A DNA stretch of 64,000 nucleotides from Mediterranea sp. An20 (GCF_002160055.1 NZ_NFJV01000015.1:25437-89436); one strand, 5' to 3'; shown: positions 36,261-44,461, counted from the stretch's first letter. Notes: generated by a model from the sequence alone, not told the origin. Made by a program: numbers and translations.

Positions 36261-37256
36261 ATGAAACAGATACTCACCCGTCTCTTTGCCCACGAAGAGC
36301 TGACCCAAGAAGAAACCCGCCTGCTGATGCTTGACATCAGCCAGGGACGTTATCCAGAATCCCAGCTGGCCGCTCTGCTGGCAACCTTCCAGATGCGCGG
36401 CATTACCGTGAACGAACTGATCGGCTTCCGCCAGGCCTTGATGGAAACCCGCATTTCCACCGACCTTGCCCCCTACCGTCCTATCGACATTGTAGGAACC
36501 GGCGGCGATGGCAAAAATACATTCAACATCTCGACATGTGCTTGCTTTGTAGTGGCCGGTGCCGGATACAAAGTGGCCAAACACGGCAACTATGGAGCCA
36601 CCTCGGTCAGTGGAGCCAGCAATATCATGGAAGAACATGGCGTGCGTTTCACTGCCGACTCCGACCGCCTGCGCCGCTCGCTCGAACAGTGTAACCTGGC
36701 TTACCTTCACGCACCGCTGTTCAGTCCTGCCATGAAAAGCGTAGCTGCCGTACGGCGTTCGCTGGGAGTACGTACCCTGTTCAATCTGCTCGGACCGCTC
36801 GTCAACCCTTGTTGCCCTTCCTACCAACTGCTGGGAGTAGCCAACCTGGCACAGATGCGTCTCTATACCCAAGTGTTCTATCAGATGAACACAGATTTTG
36901 CCGTCGTCAACAGCCTGGACCGCTACGATGAAATCTCACTGACCGATGAGTTCAAGGTAATGACCCGCCACTACGAACGCATCTACCGCCCTCAGGACCT
37001 GGGATTTTTCCCGGTCCAGCCTTCTGAACTGTCGGGAGGAAATACCCGGCAGGATGCAGCCCGCATCTTCGACAGGGTGCTCTCCGGCACGGCCACACCG
37101 GCACAAACCCAATGTGTTATCGTCAACGCAGGGTTTGCCATTCAGATTATGGAACCGGAAAAGGAAATAGACGAGTGCATCTCTCTGGCCTGTGAATCGC
37201 TGGAAAGCAAACGTGCCCTGAATACTCTAAAGAAATTTATTGAATTAAACAGCTAA
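36261..37256 (+). CDS. trpD: Anthranilate phosphoribosyltransferase
   Basis: A 331-residue enzyme that joins anthranilate and PRPP. The PRPP-binding loop GTGGDGKNTFNIST lies at about residue 79, and KHGNYGATSVSGASNIMEEHG follows; both are family hallmarks. An N-terminal helical domain starts MKQILTRLFAHEELTQEE. Followed after 3 bp by trpC. Confidence 0.96.
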   Translation: MKQILTRLFAHEELTQEETRLLMLDISQGRYPESQLAALLATFQMRGITVNELIGFRQALMETRISTDLAPYRPIDIVGTGGDGKNTFNISTCACFVVAGAGYKVAKHGNYGATSVSGASNIMEEHGVRFTADSDRLRRSLEQCNLAYLHAPLFSPAMKSVAAVRRSLGVRTLFNLLGPLVNPCCPSYQLLGVANLAQMRLYTQVFYQMNTDFAVVNSLDRYDEISLTDEFKVMTRHYERIYRPQDLGFFPVQPSELSGGNTRQDAARIFDRVLSGTATPAQTQCVIVNAGFAIQIMEPEKEIDECISLACESLESKRALNTLKKFIELNS

Positions 37257-37259
37257 GTC

Positions 37260-38102
37260 ATGAAGGATATTTTATCTGAAATCATTGCCCACAAACGGAC
37301 TGAAATAGCCCGTCAGAAACAAGCCATGCCGACAGAAGAGTTGCAGAGACTGGTAGAAAACGCCCTGCAGGCCTCTCCCTCCACCCCGCGCAGCATGAGC
37401 CGGGCACTGGCAGCCTCTCGCAGTGGCATCATCGCAGAATTCAAACGCCGCTCTCCCTCCAAAGGCTGGATTCATCCTAAAGCTGACGTTCGCAGCATCA
37501 CAACGGCATACGAACAGGGGGGAGCCACCGCTCTCTCTATACTGACTGACGAAACTTTCTTCGGAGGCACATGGGCCGATCTACGCATGGCGCGCTCCTC
37601 TATCGGACTGCCCATCTTGAGAAAAGATTTCATTATCGACCCCTACCAGCTATGGCAAACCCGCCTGGCCGGAGCCGATGCCGTCCTGCTGATTGCCGCC
37701 TGCCTGACTAAGGACGATTGCCGGGCATTGACAGACGAAGCCCATGCGTTGGGGCTGGAAGTCTTGCTCGAAATACACTCCAACGACGAATTAAGTTATG
37801 TCACTCCCCACGTTGACATGGTAGGCATCAACAACCGGAACCTGGGCAGCTTCCATACCGACGTGCAGAACTCCTTCCGGCTGGCAGAAGATATAAACCG
37901 GGAAATAAAGAAGGCCGGAAATGCCGTGCTCGTTTCCGAAAGCGGGATTTCACACCCCGACACCATCTGCCAACTGCGTAAAGCCGGCTACCGGGGCTTT
38001 CTCATAGGCGAAACGTTTATGAAAGCTTCCGCGCCGGGAGATAAATTGCATTCATTCATCCTACAAATAAACAACCACTATGAAACAGAACCTGCTCATT
38101 AA
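37260..38102 (+). CDS. trpC: Indole-3-glycerol phosphate synthase
   Basis: A 280-residue TIM-barrel enzyme. IIAEFKRRSPSKGWI carries the catalytic Glu-Lys pair, PILRKDFIIDPYQLWQTRLAGADAVLLI the second lysine, and VGINNRNLGSF and LVSESGISHPD the later loops. The end overlaps trpF by 23 bp, implying coupled translation. Confidence 0.96.
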   Translation: MKDILSEIIAHKRTEIARQKQAMPTEELQRLVENALQASPSTPRSMSRALAASRSGIIAEFKRRSPSKGWIHPKADVRSITTAYEQGGATALSILTDETFFGGTWADLRMARSSIGLPILRKDFIIDPYQLWQTRLAGADAVLLIAACLTKDDCRALTDEAHALGLEVLLEIHSNDELSYVTPHVDMVGINNRNLGSFHTDVQNSFRLAEDINREIKKAGNAVLVSESGISHPDTICQLRKAGYRGFLIGETFMKASAPGDKLHSFILQINNHYETEPAH

Positions 38103-38700
38103 AGTCTGCGGCATGACACAAGCCGAAAATATCCGGGCAGCAGAAGACTTAGGAACCGACCTGATAGGATTCATATTCTATCCCAAATCGCCCCGGTGTG
38201 TCTGTCAATTGCCTGCCTACCTGCCCGAAAAAGCAAAACGGGTCGGTGTATTTGTCAACCAGAGCAAAGACGAACTGGACATGTATGCCGACCGGTTCAA
38301 CTTGGACTATCTGCAATTGCATGGAAATGAATCTCCCGAATACTGCCGCTCTTTGCAAAGCCGCGGATTCAAGCTTATCAAAGCTTTTTCCATAGCAAAA
38401 GACAAAGACCTTTCGGGCATCGCAGCCTATGAAAATCTGTGCGATTACTATCTGTTCGATACCGAAACTTCGCTATACGGGGGGTCGGGCACTCCGTTCG
38501 ACTGGTCACTCCTGAAGCAGTATAACGGAACTACCCCATTCCTGCTGAGCGGAGGCATCGGCCCGCACAGCGTCCGGGCACTCCAGTCGTTTCATCATCC
38601 GCAATGGGCAGGAATAGACCTGAACAGCCGGTTTGAATCATCGCCGGGCATCAAAGACATATCGCGTCTGCAAACATTCATCAACCAGCTAAGCGCTTAG
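38080..38700 (+). CDS. trpF: Phosphoribosylanthranilate isomerase
   Basis: A 206-residue TIM-barrel isomerase. Catalytic Cys in KVCGMTQAENI near the N-terminus; phosphate-binding loops LLSGGIGPHSV and GIDLNSRFESSPGIKD are typical. Separate from trpC, not fused. The last codons run into the 22-bp repeat array at 38695. Confidence 0.95.
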   Translation: MKQNLLIKVCGMTQAENIRAAEDLGTDLIGFIFYPKSPRCVCQLPAYLPEKAKRVGVFVNQSKDELDMYADRFNLDYLQLHGNESPEYCRSLQSRGFKLIKAFSIAKDKDLSGIAAYENLCDYYLFDTETSLYGGSGTPFDWSLLKQYNGTTPFLLSGGIGPHSVRALQSFHHPQWAGIDLNSRFESSPGIKDISRLQTFINQLSA

Positions 38701-38760
38701 ACACAAATTCACAGGCGCTTGAAGACAAACTTCCAAGGGCTAAGAAACAGACTCGCTATA
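38695..38760. repeat. Degenerate 22-bp repeat array between trpF and trpA
   Basis: Units start at 38695 (GCTTAGACACAAATTCACAG), 38717 (GCTTGAAGACAAACTTCCAA) and 38739 (GCTAAGAAACAGACTCGCTA), on an exact 22-bp register. The first overlaps the trpF stop codon. It occupies the only long gap (165 bp) inside the trp operon. Confidence 0.6.
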
Positions 38761-38865
38761 TATACGGAGCAACAGTCTGACAGACAGAGAGAATCTCTCC
38801 GGACTTTCACAACTCCGCGCTGAACATGAATTTTAATCAAGCTCTAAACTCAAATACAAAAAGCA

Positions 38866-39702
38866 ATGAAGAATCGTATCCAGAAACTTTTCGAGAACAA
38901 ATCCGGCCATATACTTTCCATCTATTTCTGTGCCGGTTGCCCCACCTTGGAAAATACAACCCGCGTCATACGTGCCTTAGCACAAAACGGTGTGGACATG
39001 ATAGAAATTGGCATCCCCTTCAGCGACCCTATGGCAGACGGCATTGTCATCCAAGAGGCAGCCACCCAAGCGCTGCGCAACGGCATGACACTCCACCTGC
39101 TGTTCGAACAGCTGAAAGACATCCGGCAGGATGTACATATTCCGCTTATCCTGATGGGCTATCTTAACCCCATCATGCAGTTTGGCTTCGAAGCTTTTTG
39201 CCGGAAATGCACCGAATGCGGTATCGACGGTGTCATCATTCCAGACCTGCCGTTCCGCGAATACGAAGAGAATTACAAAGCTACAGCCGACAGCTATGGC
39301 ATCAGAATCATCATGCTCATCACGCCCGAAACCAGCGAAGCACGCATCCGTGAAATCGACGCACATACCGACGGATTCATCTACATGGTGTCGAGCGCTG
39401 CGACCACCGGTGCCCAAAAGGATTTCGACAAGGCCAAACAGGATTATTTCCGTAAAGTACAGGCCATGAACCTGCGCAATCCACGTATGATAGGCTTCGG
39501 CATCAGCAACCGGCAGACTTTCGAAGCAGCCTGCGCCAACGCCGCCGGTGCCATCATTGGCAGCCGCTTTGTCAGCCTGCTGAATGAAAAGCAAGGTGAT
39601 GCAGGAGCTGCCATCCGTACACTGAAAGAAGAAATCGGCGAAATCCCTCACCAGCCTAACCGGGACAGTCCGGCAGCCTCATACCACTCGGTAGAACGGT
39701 AG
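38866..39702 (+). CDS. trpA: Tryptophan synthase alpha chain
   Basis: A 278-residue TIM-barrel subunit cleaving indole-3-glycerol phosphate. Catalytic Glu in DMIEIGIPFSDPMADG, Asp in GVIIPDLPFREYEE, and the phosphate loop IGFGISNRQTFEAAC are present. The last about 20 residues (HQPNRDSPAASYHSVER) go beyond the usual family end and overlap the convergent protease gene by 55 bp. It may have some independent expression because of the gap before it. Confidence 0.95.
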   Translation: MKNRIQKLFENKSGHILSIYFCAGCPTLENTTRVIRALAQNGVDMIEIGIPFSDPMADGIVIQEAATQALRNGMTLHLLFEQLKDIRQDVHIPLILMGYLNPIMQFGFEAFCRKCTECGIDGVIIPDLPFREYEENYKATADSYGIRIIMLITPETSEARIREIDAHTDGFIYMVSSAATTGAQKDFDKAKQDYFRKVQAMNLRNPRMIGFGISNRQTFEAACANAAGAIIGSRFVSLLNEKQGDAGAAIRTLKEEIGEIPHQPNRDSPAASYHSVER

Positions 39703-41114
39703 GCCTCCGCAGCTTCAGAAGTGACAGAAGCCGGAATATAGTGCGATACTCCGCAAGTCCCTTCCATGGAAAACAAGCCTCCCGACGAAGAATAATTCAT
39801 CGGTGTGGTACCCCAATAGGCAACTACAGCGTCGAAGGCTTGTTTCCAAACTTCAAAGTCGTCTTCAGGCAACAGGAGTGACATCATTTCCACATAATCG
39901 TAATAGCCTACCTTGCTCAATGAGGAACGGCGGTCATAGCTGAACACCTCTTGCAGCGAACTGACCTCTACCGGCTCCTCCGGCAATAATTGCCGGGTAG
40001 CGGAAGCCAACGCCTCCAGTCCATCTGTCTTTACAGCACAGATAGACGCACCGGCTGTCCAGTTACTGTTGCTCAGCCCCTCGCCTGCCGCATATTTCTC
40101 TTCATACACTTCATAATAAGTGCGTGCTATCTCTACCGCAGCCCCCTGTATAAACATGTAAGGAAGAATCCGGTCATAAGGTGCTCCCGGGCCGGGGGTT
40201 TCGGTAGGAGAAGCCACGTAATAATCCGTATAATGCCGCAAGGCGTATGCCACTTCTACAGACTGCATGAAACAGGCATCAAACATGATAAAGTCAAAAT
40301 GAGGAGCATACTGCAATATCTGCACAAAATCAGAGAGATTCATCCGGTTATCTCCATCCCCCGTATCCTGCCCAATCCAACGGGTAGACGGTACGGGATA
40401 AGGAATCCACCCGTCGCAATGAGACCAATAGACCAGCCCATAACTCTCAGACTGATAATCGGGATTGGAAAAGACATCGCCAAAAACCTCCAAAGTTTCG
40501 GCTACCCCCGTCGAATTACGGGCCCCATATTCCTTGATGGTCTTCTCCATCGTGACCCCGTCTTGCGAAGAGATTTCTACCAGCTTGGCATCGTCACCTC
40601 CCAAATCGGCATATACCAGCAGATGCAGGGAACCCGAAACCACCGAAGCCATGCCTTCTTTCATTTCCTCCATATCCTGCTTGGCAAAAGACGCCAGATT
40701 ATTATCGCCGGCAATATAGACCAGCACCGTACGCTTCTCTTTATCCGCAGGGTCATCTTCAGGAAGTTTCTGGGCTACATAAACCGTACAGGAAGCAGTA
40801 AACCCGCCATCATGGGTAGTGGCAGTCACCGTAGTCTGCCCTGCTTCACAAGCCTCCAGGACGCCTTCTGTACTGACTGTTACCACATTTTCATCGGCAG
40901 ACTCCCAAAAGACCTGTCTATTCGTAGCATTTTCCGGCAATAGGGTAGCTGTCAGCTTAGCAGTCTCACCTACCCCCATCAACAGCATATCGTGGCTCAA
41001 AGTGATACCTTCAACCGATACGACAGCTTCATCTTGTTCACACGAAACCAGCGTTCCGCAAAGAAGCAGCAAAAAGAACAAACTTATTTTGAAATGGCTA
41101 CGTGTCTCCATCAT
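39648..41114 (-). CDS. Clostripain (C11) family peptidase lipoprotein with Ig-like domain
   Basis: A 488-residue predicted lipoprotein: signal peptide with lipobox LVSC (Cys25), a BIG2-type Ig-like domain (about 32-110, VEGITLSHDMLLMGVGETAKL to TASCTVYV), then a C11 cysteine peptidase domain beginning KRTVLVYIAGDNNLASFAK. The catalytic pair is His in GLVYWSHCDGWI and Cys in FIMFDACFMQSVEVAYAL. C11 peptidases cut after Arg or Lys and self-activate. Surface or periplasmic. It follows the small secreted protein gene and may be co-transcribed with it. Confidence 0.88.
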   Translation of the reverse strand: MMETRSHFKISLFFLLLLCGTLVSCEQDEAVVSVEGITLSHDMLLMGVGETAKLTATLLPENATNRQVFWESADENVVTVSTEGVLEACEAGQTTVTATTHDGGFTASCTVYVAQKLPEDDPADKEKRTVLVYIAGDNNLASFAKQDMEEMKEGMASVVSGSLHLLVYADLGGDDAKLVEISSQDGVTMEKTIKEYGARNSTGVAETLEVFGDVFSNPDYQSESYGLVYWSHCDGWIPYPVPSTRWIGQDTGDGDNRMNLSDFVQILQYAPHFDFIMFDACFMQSVEVAYALRHYTDYYVASPTETPGPGAPYDRILPYMFIQGAAVEIARTYYEVYEEKYAAGEGLSNSNWTAGASICAVKTDGLEALASATRQLLPEEPVEVSSLQEVFSYDRRSSLSKVGYYDYVEMMSLLLPEDDFEVWKQAFDAVVAYWGTTPMNYSSSGGLFSMEGTCGVSHYIPASVTSEAAEAYRSTEWYEAAGLSRLGW

Positions 41115-41161
41115 TCTTTCCATGTAAGCAGGCTCAAAAGTTTGCGGCAATTACAATCGGC

Positions 41162-41560
41162 TTATTCTTCCGGTTTTCTGAAAGAAAAATCGGATGTCTG
41201 TATATTCTTCAACACATAAGTGTTTCCTTTCTCATAGCGCTTGTATATTTTCGAAGCTTCCTTCTCCAATTTCGAACGGCTTTCAGAGAAATAAATGGCA
41301 CACGTATAGTCCAGCTTGTTTTTCTCATATTCCAGATAGTTCTTCATCTGGTAAGCATAAGACACACGACCTGGCAAAAAGCCGTTGTTGTCCAGCGCTA
41401 CGCTGTCCAATAGCTGAACTTCGGTAAAATAAACCACTGAATCCTTAAAAGATGCTCCGACTCCAAAGACATACACAGGTTTCTCCTTCTTCTCCAAAGT
41501 GAAAGCCGAACACAGCACAACAGCCAGCATGGCACATAAACACATCCGAATATACTTCAT
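41162..41560 (-). CDS. Small secreted protein of unknown function
   Basis: A 132-residue protein with a signal peptide (MKYIRMCLCAMLAVVLCSAFT, about 1-21) and a mature part rich in Tyr and Lys (SYAYQMKNYLEYEKNKLDY, KIYKRYEKGNTYVL). No family recognised. A minus-strand -7 box TATATTTG lies at 41658-41651. The invertible promoter at 41887-41918 currently points at this gene. Confidence 0.7.
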   Translation of the reverse strand: MKYIRMCLCAMLAVVLCSAFTLEKKEKPVYVFGVGASFKDSVVYFTEVQLLDSVALDNNGFLPGRVSYAYQMKNYLEYEKNKLDYTCAIYFSESRSKLEKEASKIYKRYEKGNTYVLKNIQTSDFSFRKPEE

Positions 41561-41612
41561 GATACAATATTTATTTATTCATTAATTAATAATTCAAAAT
41601 CCAGCAAACAAA

Positions 41613-41628
41613 TTGGGCTACTGCCCAA
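41613..41628 (-). terminator. Short hairpin in the leftward leader
   Basis: TTGGGC-TACT-GCCCAA. Read on the minus strand it is followed by TTTGTTTG, a weak T-tract. It stands between the leftward-facing invertible promoter and the secreted protein gene and may limit read-through. Confidence 0.4.
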
Positions 41629-41707
41629 CTTAAAAGAGACTTTGCAGCCGCAAATATAGCAAAAAAACAGACGCTCATGCAGATAAACAGTTATTTACTG
41701 AATAAAC

Positions 41708-41770
41708 TTAACTTTAAAGCCCGAAACATTAACTTTAAGAAGTGATATATTAAAGATTGGCGGATTGTAT
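41708..41770. repeat. 21-bp repeat array next to the invertible segment
   Basis: TTAACTTTAA starts at 41708 and 41729, and TTAAAG at 41750: a 21-bp register. AT-rich variant of the 21-bp family. Confidence 0.55.
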
Positions 41771-41850
41771 GCAGCATTCTGTCCGTAGAAGTTTTTCCAC
41801 TCAGACTTGCGGAAATCGAACGCTTCAACAAAGAGAGAAGAATAAATTTA

Positions 41851-41875
41851 CTCCATCTCTTGGTAAGAGATGTAT
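41851..41875 (+). repeat. Left inverted repeat of the phase switch
   Basis: 25 bp starting CTCCATCTCTTGGTAAGAGA; exact reverse complement of the right repeat. Confidence 0.95.
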
Positions 41876-41886
41876 TAATTCGGCAA

Positions 41887-41918
41887 CAAAATTAGATAAA
41901 AAGATGGTAGTGAACAAA
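41887..41918 (-). promoter_or_regulatory. Promoter inside the invertible segment, facing left
   Basis: On the minus strand TTTG (41918-41915), 20 nt, TAATTTTG (41894-41887): a full match to the Bacteroides consensus. After inversion the -7 box would be at 42021-42028 on the plus strand, about 165 nt before upxY. Confidence 0.85.
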
Positions 41919-41954
41919 TTTCAGTCGTCTTTTTTAAAAGATTTCTGTTTTTTT

Positions 41955-41983
41955 GCTAAGCAGTGCATAACCAACTGCTTAAC
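41955..41983. repeat. Dyad inside the invertible segment
   Basis: GCTAAGCAGT (41955-41964) and ACTGCTTAAC (41974-41983) pair at 9 of 10 positions. Possible binding site for an accessory or regulatory protein. Confidence 0.5.
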
Positions 41984-42039
41984 AGTTTTCTCTTTAATGT
42001 TGCCATAATGTTCTTATCCACAGCAGATTGGGCAAAACG

Positions 42040-42064
42040 ATACATCTCTTACCAAGAGATGGAG
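42040..42064 (-). repeat. Right inverted repeat of the phase switch
   Basis: 25 bp starting ATACATCTCTTACCAAGAGA; exact reverse complement of the left repeat. Confidence 0.95.
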
Positions 42065-42078
42065 CAAATTCTCTCATA

Positions 42079-42167
42079 CAGTATCAGTTTTCATATACTG
42101 CCTTGCAGGGGTTGCTCGCTTTCTTTTTCAAGGAATCTTCCGTTCCTCTCCATTTCCACCGGAACGG
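42079..42167 (+). promoter_or_regulatory. Structured untranslated leader before upxY
   Basis: Two hairpins: CAGTAT/ATACTG (42079-42084, 42095-42100) and CCGTTCC/GGAACGG (42140-42146, 42161-42167). UpxY-type proteins act on the leader of their own locus, so these are candidate pause or antitermination elements. Confidence 0.5.
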
Positions 42168-42194
42168 TTACAATTGATTGAAAATCAGGATTAT

Positions 42195-42803
42195 ATGCTG
42201 ATTTCAAAGCCCCAGGAGAATATCCCTTTCTCAGATAATAGTCTATCGGCAAATGCTCTATCTTCCCCGCAGGAAGAAGTTCAGCAATGGTATGCCATGC
42301 GCGCTACCTACCGCCGGGAATTGGAAGCTGTCCGACGACTGGAAGCTGCAGGCATGGGTTGCTTTATCCCCATGCAATACCACTTCCGTCTGAAGCGTGG
42401 CCGACGTGTACGCGAACTGGTGCCCGTAGTACGCAATCTGCTCTTCGTACATGCCCGTCCACGAGAACTGCAAAAGATGAAACGGGAATTGTTTTATCTG
42501 CAGTACATCACCGATACGCGCAGTCACGAGAAAATCATCGTCCCCGACATACAGATGCAGCGCTTCATCGCCGTGGCAGGTACCTACAGCGACCAGCTTC
42601 TCTATTTTCAGCCTGGCGAACTGAACCTCTCCAAAGGAACCAAGGTGCGCATCACCGGTGGAGAATTTGCTGGCTACGAAGGCACTTTCCTCAAGGTGAA
42701 AGGTGCCCGCGACCGTCGCGTAGTCATCGCCGTCGAGGGAGTCATTGCCGTAGCACTGGCTACGGTACACCCGGACCTGATAGAAGTAATCAAAGAGAAA
42801 TGA
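42195..42803 (+). CDS. upxY: UpxY-family transcription antitermination protein (NusG-like)
   Basis: A 202-residue NusG paralogue. The NGN domain starts QQWYAMRATYRRELEAVRRL (about residue 31) and the C-terminal KOW domain contains LSKGTKVRITGGEFAGYEGTFLKVKG. UpxY proteins prevent premature termination in the leader of their own capsule operon. ATG at 42195 is preferred over a TTG at 42174. First gene of the locus, 131 bp after the phase switch. The stop overlaps the next start (ATGA). Confidence 0.93.
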   Translation: MLISKPQENIPFSDNSLSANALSSPQEEVQQWYAMRATYRRELEAVRRLEAAGMGCFIPMQYHFRLKRGRRVRELVPVVRNLLFVHARPRELQKMKRELFYLQYITDTRSHEKIIVPDIQMQRFIAVAGTYSDQLLYFQPGELNLSKGTKVRITGGEFAGYEGTFLKVKGARDRRVVIAVEGVIAVALATVHPDLIEVIKEK

Positions 42804-43666
42804 CTGTCCTGCTTTCCCTTATCCGCGAACTGCCGGCCTACCTTGCTGCCCCTGCCCCCTCGCCTTCCTGCCTGCTTTCGCTGGTACGGACATGCACGGC
42901 CTTATACCGACTGCTTTCCTCTGGCACACAACTGCCGGAAGCGGGAGACAGGCAAACTTACACCTTACTGGCCGACCAACTTTTTAGGGCTGTCAGTCAG
43001 CGGCTGGAAACGGCTCACTGCGACAGCCTGCATACGCGTGCCCTGCTGACGGAAGCGCTTTATTCGTTGTTGAGGGAGACCGGCAGGTGCTACGATACTT
43101 CACGAGCGGAAGTATGCGATGCCTACGTGGCAAAACTGATGAACGCTTATACAGAAACAATGCCATCCGACAGTGCAGGAATTCCTTTGCAGACCGCTGT
43201 GTGCCGTGTACTGGAGTCCTTTTTCTACCCCGAAGCCTGGGAAGAAGATGAATGGTTCATGCTCCTGCGGTCTACCCTGGCAGACTGGTGCTCCAGCCTG
43301 TCACCAGAAGGCATCTGGGAAGAATTGCCCATGGAAGAGGCATGGCGCCGCCTGGAAGTACTGAACCGTTACTCTTATCTTTTCAGAGACGGAGAATTTG
43401 ACAGAAAGACAGAGCGAACTTTTCGCCGTTACTCTCAATCATTACGTTCGGATTTTACGTCTGCAACAGTCTGGGAAGCTTTCCTGGATGCAACTTTGCC
43501 GGAACACCTTTATGTGCCTTCTTCTCAATTATTGTTTTGCGCCATTAAAAATATGGCACAGCAGGCACGAATCCTTGAGGCAGGAAGTGATGCGCGCCTG
43601 CAATATCTTTCCTATGCCATGGCCGGTGAATGGGGAATACAAGCCGCAGGCTTCCCGGACGTTTGA
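42800..43666 (+). CDS. Protein of unknown function in the position of UpxZ
   Basis: A 288-residue protein, coupled to upxY by an ATGA overlap. It is mostly helical, acidic and rich in Leu, Glu and Trp, with no membrane segment or signal peptide and no motif I recognise. In Bacteroides capsule loci the second gene is usually upxZ, a short (about 160 residue) inhibitor of the UpxY proteins of other loci. This one is nearly twice that length, so it is either a divergent functional counterpart or an unrelated regulator. The open frame extends upstream inside upxY, which is a shadow. Confidence 0.75.
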   Translation: MTVLLSLIRELPAYLAAPAPSPSCLLSLVRTCTALYRLLSSGTQLPEAGDRQTYTLLADQLFRAVSQRLETAHCDSLHTRALLTEALYSLLRETGRCYDTSRAEVCDAYVAKLMNAYTETMPSDSAGIPLQTAVCRVLESFFYPEAWEEDEWFMLLRSTLADWCSSLSPEGIWEELPMEEAWRRLEVLNRYSYLFRDGEFDRKTERTFRRYSQSLRSDFTSATVWEAFLDATLPEHLYVPSSQLLFCAIKNMAQQARILEAGSDARLQYLSYAMAGEWGIQAAGFPDV

Positions 43667-43751
43667 CAGACGGCTGGAGTACGGTATGAACAGAATTCTT
43701 CATTGAGACGGGAGACTACAACAGATTTCCTGCTTAACTAACATTGAAAAT

Positions 43752-44396
43752 ATGGAATCGACTACAGACGTACAAAAAGACGACCGTTATATTTGCGACG
43801 GTATGAACGGTTTTGAGCGAAACGTCAAACGTTTTGGCGATTGTATCCTGGCCTTGATAGCATTGGTTATTTTCTCTCCGCTTTTTCTGATCTGCTACAT
43901 TGCGGTGAAGCAGGAAGACGGCGGTCCTGCCATATTCAAGCAGGAACGCATCGGCCGTTTTGGTCGTCCGTTTTATATTTATAAGTTTCGCAGCATGCGT
44001 CTGGACGCTGAGAAGTTCGGTCCTGCACTTTATAAAAGCGGTCAAGACCCCCGTCTGACGAAAGTGGGCAAGTTCCTTCGCGAACACCATCTGGATGAAC
44101 TTCCCCAGTTGTGGAATGTTTTCATTGGTCAGATGGCCTTTATCGGTCCCCGTCCCGAACGCAAGTTCTATATTGACCAGATTATGGAACGCGATCCCCG
44201 TTATCGCTATCTTTACCAGATTCGTCCCGGTGTCACTTCATACGCCACCTTATATAACGGTTATACGGATACCATCGACAAAATGCTCCGCCGCCTGCGT
44301 TACGACCTGTTTTATCTGGAGCACCGTTCCTGGCTGTTCGATTTCAAGATATTGGTCATGACGTTTATGAACATTGTATTTGGGAAGAAATTTTAA
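43752..44396 (+). CDS. Initiating sugar-1-phosphate transferase (WbaP/PglC-type)
   Basis: A 214-residue phosphoglycosyl transferase that loads the first sugar on undecaprenyl phosphate. One N-terminal hydrophobic helix (RFGDCILALIALVIFSPLFLICYI) and the catalytic domain with FKQERIGRFGRPFYIYKFRSM, DELPQLWNVFIGQMAFIGPRPER and RPGVTSYA. It has the minimal domain only, lacking the N-terminal membrane region of WbaP. Substrate unknown, probably a UDP-hexose. Confidence 0.92.
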   Translation: MESTTDVQKDDRYICDGMNGFERNVKRFGDCILALIALVIFSPLFLICYIAVKQEDGGPAIFKQERIGRFGRPFYIYKFRSMRLDAEKFGPALYKSGQDPRLTKVGKFLREHHLDELPQLWNVFIGQMAFIGPRPERKFYIDQIMERDPRYRYLYQIRPGVTSYATLYNGYTDTIDKMLRRLRYDLFYLEHRSWLFDFKILVMTFMNIVFGKKF

Positions 44397-44461
44397 AAAT
44401 AGAGGTCCATCCAGACAAGTTACCACTCCAAATATAAACAAGATGCGGATATAAAACCTCA

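Larger units (their letters stand above)
41851..42064. promoter_or_regulatory. Invertible promoter segment (phase switch) of the polysaccharide locus, OFF orientation
   Basis: Two exact 25-bp inverted repeats (41851-41875 and 42040-42064) bound a 164-bp core. Each repeat contains its own dyad, CATCTCTT-GGT-AAGAGATG, the shape of a site bound by a recombinase dimer. With one mismatch the match extends by AATTT outside. The core holds a strong promoter on the minus strand and none of comparable quality on the plus strand. Inverted promoters before upxY genes are the known phase switch of Bacteroides capsules, usually flipped by a distant serine recombinase (Mpi type). No recombinase gene is in this window. 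Confidence 0.92.

Noticed and set aside
41757..42008. 83-codon open frame across the left inverted repeat
   Set aside because: It runs through the phase switch, would be broken by inversion, and has no family resemblance.
42287..42799. Extended N-terminus of the gene after upxY
   Set aside because: This part overlaps upxY in another frame and is rich in Arg, Pro and Ser as shadows are; the ATGA start at 42800 is better.
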